From Cenococcum geophilum 1.58 (Eukaryota > Ascomycota > Dothideomycetes > Gloniales > Gloniaceae), in contig KV748178.1 of NCBI GenBank assembly GCA_001692895.1, positions 2,590,536-2,654,535 of the forward strand: a DNA stretch of 64,000 bases. The letters are read 5' to 3'. Below, in pieces: positions 54,084 through 64,000 of the stretch; the first letter of the stretch is position 1, and the number at the start of each line of letters is the position of its first letter. A program made the translations under genes and the position numbers. A model generated the notes under the pieces. That model was given only the letters and a program-made list of their open reading frames with translations. It was not told the origin of the DNA and ran no database searches.

Positions 54084-56963
54084 ATGGCCGACATTTTCTT
54101 AAGTTTCCTGAGAAATACTTTGCCCGATGACCTTGCTTCTGTCCTTAGTGACTTGCTTAGAAGCCTGGAGCATGGAGACTTTGCTGAAATTCTTCAGCAC
54201 CCTCAGGTTACGATTCTACTAGGGCATGAAGACGACGAAACCACAAAAGCAGTGTTTTTTGCTGACTTCCCATCATGGGGTGATTATATCTTCCGCCGTC
54301 TGGGTCTAATTCTAGGGGAAAGGAATGAGGAGCCTGAAAATACAGGCCAAGTCTCCCCATCCTGTCGCCAACATATCTTTTTTATCGTAGCTGTCGCATC
54401 TATGTATGCTTTTATACAGTCGAATGTCACTGGCCCTCCACTTCCATTCTCGTCTGCTCAAGTCCTTCCAAGAAGCATCTCCGCGTCCCCTGCAGCCGTG
54501 TCCGCGCTGAGACGGGACCTAATCCTATCACTGGGAGCCGATGGAGAGGCAGCATACAAGCTTACTCCGAACGTTGAGTTGCTGTGCCTGGCTGACTCAA
54601 TCTTAACATGTCCGCCGATATTAAAAAATGTGGAGGCTGCTCGGTGGGCAAAGCTCCGAGTTGATTTCTTACATCAGAGGTTGCTATCAGAGATCGCACC
54701 TTCGCTACAGTCTTCGATATATGGGGATCTAGAGGCTGTGGAGACGCAAATCCTATCTTCTGAATCTAAATATAGCACGTCGGATATTCGTGTCCATTTT
54801 CTTTTGGAGAGAGCGGCTATACATACACATCATGGTTTTGATAAAAAGGCGCGAGTAGACCTAGACCAGGCAACTTCGGAAAGGAAATTTGAGTTTGCTC
54901 TTACCGGCTTACTTGGCAAGAGGACCAAATTTCAGGAGAAAGATACCAGCCAGCTCGTAGTTCTTGCGCGCAGTGTTGGCTCAATGTCGAACGGAATTCC
55001 AGACGCAGTTGAGGAAGAGATTGCCACGACTGATATTAAATCCAACTCTCCAATTTCAGCTCCAGAAGGTGTAGAGATATCAAAGCCTAGGAATCTTGAC
55101 CTCAATGATGATACCCTCCTAGAATCTATCTTATTCACGGAATATCCATCATCATCTACTGATATCAAGGATGAGTCTTCTCTTCCATCTAGTCTTACTT
55201 CCCTTGATCCTGCCAACCAGCCCATTTTGGAACCTCTAGATTCAGCTATATTACTTTCTTTAGCATCTTCAATCACCAACACTTCTCCCTCTCATGGTCT
55301 GACTAGGGAAGAGACTTTACCATACGCAACTCGCGTTCTCGAGGGTGGAAGTTCCAATTGGCAGGTTTACACGCAAGCACTCCTGGTTAGGAGTCGTATC
55401 GAAGGTTATAGATCCCGGACTATGGAAAGAGGTCTCCTGCAGCTCCAAGCATTAGTTGATCAAGTCATCTCCGAGACGTCCACGGAAGATTCAAGCGGTG
55501 CTGTTGGATCGGAGGGTGCAACAACCACTATATTTTTACCCAAGGCAACCCAATCCGAGACTGCACCTGTCAGCGAGCGTCTACATTACATATCTCAACT
55601 CTGTTCGCCCTCTCGATGGGAGCTTGAAGCAGAATTAGCCGCGCGCTGGGTCAATCTGGGAGGTCTTCGCTCCGCTTTGGAAATATATGAGAGGCTAGAG
55701 ATGTGGGCTGAGGCAGCTCTATGTTGGGCAGCCACTGAGCGGGAAGACAAAGCAAAGAAGATCGTTCGGAGACAGCTGTACCACGCTTCCGGCGGTAGCG
55801 ATGAGATAGCTGATCTCGAGGAGGAGAAATGGGAGGGTTCTCCTAGAGATCCAGCTCCAGCGGACGCACCTCGCCTTTACTGCATACTCGGCGATATCGG
55901 CCATGATCCAGCTATGTACGAGAAAGCTTGGGAAGTTTCCAACCACCGTTACGCCAGAGCCCAACGCTCCTTAGGTCGGCACTACTTCGCACTCAAGGAC
56001 TACGAGAAAGCCGCTTCAGCCTACTCCTTGTCGCTCAAAATCAACGCTCTGAATCACTCCAGCTGGTTTGCGCTAGGCTGCGCATACCTCGAGCTGACCC
56101 AGTTCAAAAGTGCAGTCGAAGCATTCTCGCGCTGTGTCCAACTCGACGACACAGACGCCGAAGCTTGGAGCAATCTAGCAGCAGCATTAACGCATCTACC
56201 ACCGGTCCAGCCCTCCACCCCAATCGACGAAGACGAGCACCCGGCCACCAAACACCATCCGAGTCCGCAGCAACACCGCATCGACGCTCTCAAAGCCTTC
56301 AAGCGCGCAGCAGCGCTGAAATACGACTCCTTCCGCATCTGGGAGAACCTCCTCACCGTCGCCGCGTCCACAGTCCCGCCCTCCTACGCCGACATCGTCG
56401 CAGCGCAAAAACGCCTCTGCGAGCTGCGTGGGCCGTCTGTCGGCGAGAAATGCGTCGACGAGGATATCCTCGATGCGCTGGTCCGCCACATCATCACGTC
56501 CGATGCCGACAATGCGGGATATGACCCTGCCAAGCCGGGCCTGCCGCGGATGGTTGTGGAGCTGGTGGATAAGCATGTGGTCCCCCTGATCACGGCGTCC
56601 GCGCGGCTCTGGCGCACCGTGGCGAAGCTTGCGCTTTATCGCCATAGGCCATCGTTGGCGCTTGAGGCGCACGAGAAGGCGTGGCGCGCTGTCGTCTCGC
56701 AACCGGGATGGGAGCATGGGACTGAGAAGCAGTGGGATGGCGTGGTGGATGCTACCATCGACTTGGCTGATGCGTATGAGAGTCTTGGGAGTATGGAGAG
56801 GACGGAGGGGCTGGGTGCGGGTGCAGGGGAACTAGTGGCGAAGGATTGGAGGTTCAAGTCGAGGAGCGCGGTGAGGGGTATTACTGGAAGGGGGAAGGAT
56901 AGCTGGGAGGGGACAGATGGGTGGGAGAGGCTGAAGACGTGTTTGGCGGGCCTGAAGGCGTGA
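54084..56963 (+). CDS. EMW1: TPR protein of the TTC27/Emw1 family
   Basis: Emw1 is an essential yeast protein linked to cell-wall integrity; its metazoan relative is TTC27. A single exon of 959 residues from the ATG at 54084 (MADIFLSFLRNTLPDDL). The N-terminal 500 residues are helical with a Ser-rich linker around residues 330-400. The conserved core begins near SRWELEAELAARWVNLGGLR, passes RLYCILGDIGHDPAMYEKAW and reaches classic tetratricopeptide repeats: ARAQRSLGRHYFALKDYEKA, NHSSWFALGCAYLELTQFKS and DAEAWSNLAAALTHLPP. KHHPSPQQHRIDALKAFKRA follows before WENLLTVAASTV. The second half is more GC-rich than the first, giving long antisense frames (for example 56196-56717) that are shadows. 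Confidence 0.88.
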   Translation: MADIFLSFLRNTLPDDLASVLSDLLRSLEHGDFAEILQHPQVTILLGHEDDETTKAVFFADFPSWGDYIFRRLGLILGERNEEPENTGQVSPSCRQHIFFIVAVASMYAFIQSNVTGPPLPFSSAQVLPRSISASPAAVSALRRDLILSLGADGEAAYKLTPNVELLCLADSILTCPPILKNVEAARWAKLRVDFLHQRLLSEIAPSLQSSIYGDLEAVETQILSSESKYSTSDIRVHFLLERAAIHTHHGFDKKARVDLDQATSERKFEFALTGLLGKRTKFQEKDTSQLVVLARSVGSMSNGIPDAVEEEIATTDIKSNSPISAPEGVEISKPRNLDLNDDTLLESILFTEYPSSSTDIKDESSLPSSLTSLDPANQPILEPLDSAILLSLASSITNTSPSHGLTREETLPYATRVLEGGSSNWQVYTQALLVRSRIEGYRSRTMERGLLQLQALVDQVISETSTEDSSGAVGSEGATTTIFLPKATQSETAPVSERLHYISQLCSPSRWELEAELAARWVNLGGLRSALEIYERLEMWAEAALCWAATEREDKAKKIVRRQLYHASGGSDEIADLEEEKWEGSPRDPAPADAPRLYCILGDIGHDPAMYEKAWEVSNHRYARAQRSLGRHYFALKDYEKAASAYSLSLKINALNHSSWFALGCAYLELTQFKSAVEAFSRCVQLDDTDAEAWSNLAAALTHLPPVQPSTPIDEDEHPATKHHPSPQQHRIDALKAFKRAAALKYDSFRIWENLLTVAASTVPPSYADIVAAQKRLCELRGPSVGEKCVDEDILDALVRHIITSDADNAGYDPAKPGLPRMVVELVDKHVVPLITASARLWRTVAKLALYRHRPSLALEAHEKAWRAVVSQPGWEHGTEKQWDGVVDATIDLADAYESLGSMERTEGLGAGAGELVAKDWRFKSRSAVRGITGRGKDSWEGTDGWERLKTCLAGLKA

Positions 56964-57729
56964 TTCCATCGGATGGTTCAGCGGTACTACGAGGAAATAG
57001 ATAAGTTGTGTGAGGTTTGTAATATTGGTATTGCTTGATAGATTATATGGGCTAGGAAAGGAAAGGCCTAAAATAGGGGCCTAGAAATCTTAAAGCACTT
57101 GTTTAATGAACTCAGTCCACATACCATCCTGGATAGGTTGGAATCATCTTTACTACTTCTAGGATAAGGTAGTGAATTTCGTCAATGGAGGGATGCGCTG
57201 CAATACCAAATGCATGAAGCTCATTGCAATGCTCTTAAAGACCCAGTAAATAAGCCTGTATACGGGGTTGTAATTGCTTAAGCACTAGAATTAATAAATC
57301 TAATGATCACACGGTTTCTTAGTAATTACACTATGGTCTCATTCGGATATAAAGTGGATTCCTTATCTTCTGCAAAGGTTCCAAAGGACACGCATGACAG
57401 AGATGAGGAACAAGGTTACACTATGCAGATTTGAAGCACCCTAGCCAATGGATAGAATTCCACACTTGTGCTCAGGGTATAGAGTCACCCACCTGATTGA
57501 CCCCACATCCTAAACCCTACATATCCTGACCCCCCGCAAAATGCAAGGGGTAGATACTCTCTGTAGAACGACTTGATGTTAAACCTGAAGCAGAAAAAGT
57601 TGCAGCCCCGTTCGGATAACTTACTATTGTATTACCCGATTCCCGCAGCCATGGTATTTCTCACCATAGCCACAAAAAGCATCAGTTTCTAACTCTTTTC
57701 AAGCTTATTGATAGCACAAGACTCTAGTC
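56964..57729. other. Intergenic, no gene seen
   Basis: About 770 AT-rich bases after TTC27 without a supported frame. Confidence 0.5.
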
Positions 57730-58620
57730 ATGGCCTTCTGCAAACCAGGCGACCAAAGCCCTGGATATACAATCACACATCCTAATGGCCAAAAATCCTT
57801 CTACCACCTCGACGACTTCGCTGACCCTTGGATCCTAGCATCCGAAAAGCGAGTCATCCTCATCCAGCACGGGTGCGCCCGCTCCTCTGAATTCTGGTAC
57901 CCTGGATCCCTCGACTCGCACGCTACTAAGTTGTCATCCGGCGCGACGCGCGCGGACACGGCCGCTCATCGTTCCTAAAACGGCTAACGCCATGGAGCGA
58001 GCAGGACCAGAACCAGTACGAGGGGGGCTATGTGTGGAACATGCCGACCATCGTGAGCAAAATCGTGGACTTTCTCGACCAGTTGGGTGTCCAGAAGGTG
58101 CATTTTCTGGGCGAAACTACGTCGGGCGTCGTGGGGAGGTGCTCGCAGCGATGGACCCAGAGCGGGTTGCGAGCTTGATAACGTGCTCGTCGCCCACGCA
58201 TCTCCCGCCTCAGGCCATCGAGTTGTTCTGTGTCGGCTAGCCGTCCTGGCCGGAAGCTGTCATACGGCTGACTCTGCGTGGTTTGAATGAGGAGATGGCA
58301 AAGCGACCTAACACGCTTCTGGTCTCACGCGCAAAAGTTATTATGGCTGGTTGCTTGGTGAGACATCTAAAACGCCTGTGGAAGGGTTGGCTGGCTATGT
58401 GATCTTCCTGACAGATAGCCGGCCGTATTTGAAGGATATAAAGTGTCCAATGATGATTCTGGGACCGACAGCTAGCACTGCGTGCCCAAAGGCAGAGAGC
58501 GAATTCGTGAAGAACAAGGTGGAGCAGGCGAGTCTGGTATAGGCTGAGAGTCTAGGGCATGAGATATTTGCTGAGAGATTGGAGGAATGTATCAATGTTG
58601 TTTTGGGGTTTTCAAGGGAT
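57730..58620 (+). pseudogene. Decayed alpha/beta hydrolase gene
   Basis: Pieces in changing frames follow the order of an alpha/beta hydrolase: MAFCKPGDQSPGYTITHPNG, then VILIQHGCARSSEFWYP (oxyanion HG), then VVIRRDARGHGRS (the R-D-x-R-G-H-G motif) and IVDFLDQLGVQKVHFLGETT (the position of the nucleophile elbow, where G-x-S-x-G would be expected), then LAAMDPERVASLITCSSPTH, YVIFLTDSRPYLKDIKCPMM and ILGPTAST, finally SLGHEIFAERLEECINVVL. At least four changes of frame or stops (near 57915, 57935, 58240 and 58540) interrupt it. No good intron signals explain them. Confidence 0.7.
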
Positions 58621-59231
58621 TTAGGGGACAGAAATAATACATCACTGGTGGGTTATTGATGGATGTGCGATAAGATAACTGAGATGATGATAAACAGGAA
58701 CTTTCCTCGGAAAAACGAAACATTGCTAGCAACTATCTACACCTCGTGCTAACTCCTAGTAGTCATATTAGGAACAACATGCACTATAAAGCACCGCGAA
58801 TACTGCTATGTCTATCGGCTTAACCCGCTGTAGATGTGGGCCTAGAACAGATGGTCAGATCGAGAAATGTTCTGGCAGGATTCGTCATACTTCTGTCTGA
58901 TTAAGGGTTTCGAGGTGCCTCGAACCCATTCCACCGAGTCATCTACGGTGCGTTACATACCAAGTACATCCTACCATTGGCTTGCGACTGAAGAGGAGAT
59001 ACCTACACAACCCGGAAAGAAAAGGTAGGGTATATACAGTTAAAATTTAAGACGTGGTCAAGTAATAGCCATAGCACAAGCCAGATGGAAGACGCAAGAC
59101 GCAGTCAGAGACCAAGTCATTCACATATCAATCCCCTTTACCCCTTTCCCTATGCACATAAGAGAAGAGTGTTTTTGTTCACGAAGCTTTTGTTCCCAAT
59201 GTTGGATAATGCGTGAGGTGGTGCCGAGAAA
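58621..59231. other. Convergent 3' region, no gene seen
   Basis: About 600 bases. Only shadows or the CDS1 3' UTR are present. Confidence 0.5.
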
Positions 59232-60820
59232 CTACCGTCGTCGCATCTGCCCGCTGAGGTATTCAAGTACCTAGTCATCAAGTCAGCGTGGCTTACAGCT
59301 ATGGAGAGCAAAAGGTGAGTATACCGCTTCTGGGACAACGCCTTGGTTGACTAAATGCTTGCTTAAACCTCTCACTACCTCCATTTGCTCCTCTGGAGTC
59401 AACCCCGTTATCGCAGCCTCGATGACTCCACCCACGCTCGTCTTATATGTCGCGATGAAACTCGAATAGTACATGAAAGCGAAGAATCCCATGATGAATT
59501 GACAGTCCATACGGTCCGTCATTCCTCCATGACCTGGAATAGAATCACCAAAGTCCTTGATTTTGAAGGTACGCTTGAGACCAGATGCGAAAAAGCCACC
59601 GAAAGGCGCGATGAGAGAAGCGAAGGTTGCGAATACGAGTATATGAAGTTGCATTGGAGCAAATATGAAGGTGGTCGGAACATGGGTCCATTCGGGAAGC
59701 TCTACTGGTAGACTGTATTTGTACGGAATAAATACGGGATTCGGATCACATTCCAATCCGGTGAAGAAGCTTGCTCCAAGGTCCTGAATCATAGTGATTG
59801 GTAATGGCAATAAAGCAGGCGAAGGTGGAATACTCACGTTGACCGGGCAAATAAAATATTTATATCGCATCATCACATTCGTAAAGCCAATGCCAAAGAG
59901 GATAGTGAAAAACCAGGCACCAAGAAAGCCTTCCCAGGTCTTCTTCGGTGAGATTTTGATAAGCGGTGTTCGACCAAAAGTAATACCGCAAATGTAAGCG
60001 AATATGTCGTTCGTAATTACGAGAGACACGGGTAGGAAGAACCAGATCATGCCTTCAAAAATATTGTTAATGATGAAATGAGCTTGGCCGACAATGAGGA
60101 AAAGGGCCATGTGAGTCCACGCGAACTGCTGGAACTGAAACTTGTAATGCCCTTTCTGCAGTGATCCTACAAAGAAGACGAAGCCTGAAGTCACCCACAT
60201 TAGCCTGGTCGGACCTCGATATATGCGGCGATTTGGCAAGCTTACCAATAAGATAGAGCATGAAGCTTATGAACCGATGATGTGTTGCTAGCGGAAGGAG
60301 TATTCTGTCAATGAGGAGAATGTGTTTGAAGTAGTAGATAACGCTCTCCCCGTAGAGAAAGTACATGAAAGTGCCTAGGAAATACCAATTCAGAGCCTTG
60401 GTAAAGCGCAGACTCCGTGCTCGGCTGGGAACGTTTGCAATAGCAATTACTTCCTTAAAGGATATAATTTGCACAGCTGTAACGATGATGATTATGTAGA
60501 TGTGACCAGCAAACATAGCCCAGAAGAAGATAGCAATCATAACGAGCGTCCATATTGTTCGAGTGATGAAAGTCTGCTTTTTCTTTTCGTACTCAGATTG
60601 AGGAGGAGCTTCTGCTGTCTAGAATATGAATCAGCAGGGTGATGAATAGTAATATTTCAGACAGTACCTCTGTCTTTGTAAGGGTTCCGTTTCTTGTGGG
60701 ACTTCCGGGCTCGGAGGCAGTCTCGCTGATCTCTGACATGCTGGAGCTTGGTCTGCGAACCTTTCCATTGCTTCCACTTCCCCTATGTTGGAACTTGACG
60801 TCTTTTCGCGGTCGTGCCAT
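59232..60820 (-). CDS. CDS1: CDP-diacylglycerol synthase (phosphatidate cytidylyltransferase)
   Basis: Cds1 makes CDP-diacylglycerol from phosphatidate and CTP in the endoplasmic reticulum, the precursor of PI, PS and cardiolipin. Exons 60668-60820, 60246-60618, 59325-60184 and 59232-59270 give 474 residues. After a Ser/Arg-rich cytosolic N-terminus come several hydrophobic helices (IWTLVMIAIFFWAMFAG, MIWFFLPVSLVITNDIFAY). The catalytic signature GLKRTFKIKDFGDSIPGHGG followed by MTDRMDC is complete. I add a last 39-nt exon (GTATAC donor at 59324, CTGAC branch, GACTAG acceptor) because it ends the protein as EAVLEYLSGQMRRR; reading through instead would end at 59283 with SPFALHSCKPR. The start at 60820 gives MARPRKDVKFQ; an in-frame ATG at 60859 is an alternative. 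Head-to-head with UvsD. Confidence 0.95.
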
Positions 60821-61259
60821 GGTAAGGCGCGGTGTGCCTCTTGGAGGAGAGTGCTCCAAGCTCTTTTGGTCGGGGAATTTGATTCTGTTAAGACCCTGGG
60901 TTCTGGAGGATGCGGCTGGGTCGGGTAGGCAGGGGAGCCTAAAGGGAGGAGTGTAGACGGCCGTAAGAGGTCGGACTTGGAGCTAAATGTGAGAGAGGAT
61001 GCAGCTGTAGGAGGAAATGATGAGCGCAAAAGCTGCGGCCCTTCTGCGGGCGATGTAGTGATGAAAGAGGAGCGAAGGCAGCATGAACGTCATGCCGCGA
61101 CTTGGTCTCTTTGGCGGCCTTAATTTTATGTAGGCCTCAGGCACTGCCATGTGAACACCTAAATCACCAACAACACGCCGCTCTCTGTTTACGCTAAACA
61201 ATACCGCGACAGCCTCCTCAGCAAGGCCAAGCTGATATGGGCCATAGTAATCAAATGGC
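60821..61259. promoter_or_regulatory. Divergent promoter CDS1 / UvsD
   Basis: A 439-base spacer between opposite start codons; frames inside on both strands are shadows or chance. Confidence 0.55.
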
Positions 61260-63924
61260 ATGGCAGACAAGGATGACGACGATGAATTCGACTTCTCCGA
61301 CCACGACCTCGACGCTCTCCCATATAATACTCTTCGTGAGCTCGAGACCACTGCTATTCTCTCTACTCAGCGCCAGCAGACTGCGCTGTTAAGCCGACTT
61401 CCCAACTTCCAGCGGGCTAGAGCAAACAAAAGCTATGCCATTACCAAAAATGCGCAACCGCGCCGCGATGCGGGACAAGATCGTCTTGAACTTTCTTCAT
61501 CTGATTATGGTTACGATAATGAAATCGTGATAGATCTTGATGACGAGTCACCTCCAGCAGAGCAAGTAATTGACAGCAACCCTAGTCGTCGCATGGTACT
61601 CTCCCATGAACAGGCACAATGGGTAACCAATCCTCCAACGCCCCTCGAAAATCAATATCCTCCTAAGCTTCATTCTTCAAATCTCAACAATTACAGTGCA
61701 GGGCAGGCATATCGGGGCTATGGAGACCAGGCGAGCACTAGGGGCGAATATTTGCGTCAAGAATATCCCTATGCCGAAAATATGGAAGTGGATACAGATA
61801 TACCTGGACCTAACGTTGAGGTCTTGGAGTTGCAGACACGTATTCAGGAGGTACGTCAAGCTTTCTAAATCGAGTACTCTGCTACGATACTGATAACTGC
61901 AGCTTGAGCGAGAGAAAGCGAACCTTCTTAAATCTGTGGAAGAAGCCAAGTCCGCTGCAATGTCCAAGGCAGGCGAAATTTCAATTGTCCGTCGTAATCA
62001 TGAGAAAGCTACGCAAGAATACGAACGAAGAATAGTGGTTATGGAGCAAGTTCATGAAGAGGTGGTGGCGAAGCAAAAGGCAGAGCTAGAGAAAACTAGG
62101 AAAGACCGAGAGCTGGTCGAGACCAACAACTTGTTCCTTGAACACGACCTTGCGCGGGAAGCTGAGAAGGCCAAGCAGATAAAAAAGTCGTTAAAGGATG
62201 GTCTTGGGAGCAAATCAAGGCCTCCCCAAGAAAGTCCTGTGGTGACACCTAAGAAACATAGATCACTGCCTTTTAGGGATGGGTTTGATGATGACGATAT
62301 CATTATGGTATCACCTTCGAAAGCCCGAGACAAACCAAAGATATCAACTCCTAAACTTGGGGCTAAGAGGAAGAGGCAGGTAATAGACCAAAGCCCATTA
62401 CAGCCGTTACAATTGAGTGAATCTAGAGAACGCACAAAGCAACAAGACCTTGTCGAAGCTCCAGATCTTGACATAGATCTTGCGTTACTAACCAAGGTAG
62501 GAAAGGGAGATGAGAGATTTGAGGTGAGTCGCTATATTGCAATGAAAGTAAAATTAGCCAACCAGAATAGTTTATTCAAAGGTTAATCAATCATCGGCCA
62601 TCAAGTGGACACGAAAGAACATTAGAAGCCCTCGCAAGGCACGCATTTCCGTCGAAATCAGATACAACGCTATCATCAATTTTATATGACGAGTTGTCCA
62701 ACTGCACATTTGATGGAGATACGGAGGACGACCTCTCTCTGAAAATCTGTCGCATCTTTACGTCCCTATGGGATCAATGCTTAAAGGAACGCTATGTATG
62801 TAACCAACCGGTCTCTCGTAGGTTTGCACTAACCCTTTCAGTATGCTCCATTGTATCTACTCATCGACGCCCTGCAGTTCATACTTGCCTACGATTCTGT
62901 GGCAACCGCTATCGCACTAACTGAGAAAATTCTTCCTCTCATAATAGCCTCTGTCGATCTTGTTGCCATTCCGATTGGTTCGACTTTAATGGATCAGGCT
63001 TCTACGAATTCAACTTCCACCCTTGACCGTGACACTCCAACACAAGTCAAGCTCCGAAAGGAAATTGATGCCTTAAAATGCCTGGCTCTCCTCTACACCA
63101 TTGCCACAAGCTGCGTAACCGCCCCGGAGGCCATCTCTCGCTTTTGGCAATGCATGCCACATGACTTTGTTCTTCTCATGCTCACGAAAGTGCAACCCCC
63201 CCCTCAAATTTTCCTAATGCTTCGTATCGTTAGCACTAGTGCCCTCCCTAGCACCTTTGGCGCTATCGCTCCGGCCGAATCTAAACCAGAGCGGCAAGTC
63301 GAATCGGAAATCGACACCATTGATCGCCTGACTAACCTCCTTTCCAAAGACCTTAAAGTGCGCAATGAGCCCGAAATTAAAGATTCTACCCCTCATTCAT
63401 ATACACCTATTTCTCTCTGCAATCTCCGTATTCAAGTTCTCCACGTCTTTGGCGCCCTATGTGTGCACACGCACGGCGGGCGTTCCCTCTCCCGCAACTC
63501 CCATGCCATTGGCCGCCTCGTCCATTTCTTGCATGACCAAATCGACGCTCTCTACGACTACAATACCCTTACGCACTCGCTCACCGTCGAATCTATTAAT
63601 CTTTCCATGCGTCTGCTCTACCACCTCCTGACGAACTTTCGAGACGACATCGACATGAAAGCAAAACTGAGTGCAGTGCCAGGAGGGAATCACAAGCACC
63701 TTGTGGCGTTTACTAGGCTAGCGTTTAGCGAAGCACTAATTTTAGAAGAAGGAATCGAGGAAGAGGTGGTGGATGCGGCGCATCAGTTATTGGATGAATA
63801 TTTGACCCCGGAGGAGGGGGTAGCGCTTTTAGAGGTCTTTCCAAATGATGACTTAGGAGGTTCAAATGATTTACGATGCACCGTTCCGAAAGAGCTTGGT
63901 GGTGTTTTGGAGGAGTTGGAGTAG
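61260..63924 (+). CDS. DNA damage checkpoint protein UvsD/Rad26 (ATRIP homologue)
   Basis: This is the partner of the ATR kinase (UvsB/Rad3) that recruits it to RPA-coated single-stranded DNA. Four exons, 61260-61850, 61903-62523, 62571-62795 and 62842-63924, give 839 residues with all phases closing. The N-terminus is acidic (ADKDDDDEFDFSDHDLDALP), fitting an RPA-binding helix. A coiled coil spans about 192-290 (ELQTRIQELEREKANLL, QEYERRIVVMEQVHEEVVAK), as needed for oligomerisation in ATRIP. A disordered basic linker with KLGAKRKRQVID follows. The C-terminal half is helical (LYLLIDALQFILAYDSVATA, LRIQVLHVFGALCVH), the Rad26-like domain. The third exon requires the AATAG acceptor at 62570; the later CAAAG would break the frame. 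Confidence 0.88.
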
Positions 63925-64000
63925 GAAGAAATAGGTATAGTAAGGCGTATTTGTAGATTGGAACGCTAATCTATTCGAACCATCGAACCGAAAATTTTTG

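Noticed and set aside
56196-56717. Long antisense frames in TTC27 (also 55928-56524 in another plus frame)
   Set aside because: Shadows of the GC-rich TPR-coding exon.

Overview
The window reads as a filamentous ascomycete (Pezizomycotina) chromosome. Most genes carry short spliceosomal introns (about 47-80 nt) with GTRAGT-type donors, CTAAC/CTGAC branch points about 10-20 nt before the acceptor, and C/TAG acceptors. The gene set is typical of filamentous ascomycetes: group III G-alpha, Hog1-type MAPK, UvsD/Rad26, Eaf7, Avl9, Srf1-like. A leotiomycete is my best guess, by inference only. No rRNA, tRNA, CRISPR or biosynthetic cluster was seen.

Layout. 0.5-10.1 kb: OM14-like outer-membrane protein (-), MIA40 (-), a gamma-tubulin complex component (-) head-to-head with EAF7 (+), then an F-box protein (-). 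10.1-13.6 kb: a decayed accessory stretch with an inverted duplication, a retropepsin-fold ORF, an ABC-transporter fragment and a 4 x 52 bp tandem array. 13.9-24.6 kb: a VOC/glyoxalase-fold protein (+), a G-alpha subunit (-) divergent from a Hog1 MAPK (+) across a 2.8 kb spacer, and AVL9 (+). 26.3-31.6 kb: an unrecognised gene (+) and the SCF cullin CUL1 (-). 32.5-42.8 kb: a decayed cupin gene, an SRF1-like membrane protein (-), a mitochondrial K+/H+ exchange-related protein (+), an SDR (-), a TatD nuclease (+), a small membrane protein (+) and a BTB protein with an acidic repeat insert (+). 44.2-52.7 kb: a broken MFS sugar transporter, two unrecognised genes that each appear split by a one-base slip, and a decayed unknown gene. 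52.7-64 kb: a glycine-zipper protein (+), TTC27/EMW1 (+), a decayed alpha/beta hydrolase (+), CDP-DAG synthase (-) head-to-head with UvsD/ATRIP (+).

The genes do not form one pathway. They are conserved housekeeping and signalling genes (mitochondrial import, ubiquitin ligase scaffold, osmostress MAPK, heterotrimeric G protein, phospholipid synthesis, checkpoint) separated by short islands of decayed accessory genes. The two most interesting observations are splicing-related. First, a perfect 56-bp triplication inside CUL1 shifts the frame, but each copy carries an AG|GT site, so splicing from the first copy to the third removes exactly 112 nt and restores a normal 769-residue cullin. Second, the OM14-like gene needs a 2-nt microexon to keep frame. 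Several single-base slips, some at homopolymers, and one N suggest some breaks may be sequence errors.
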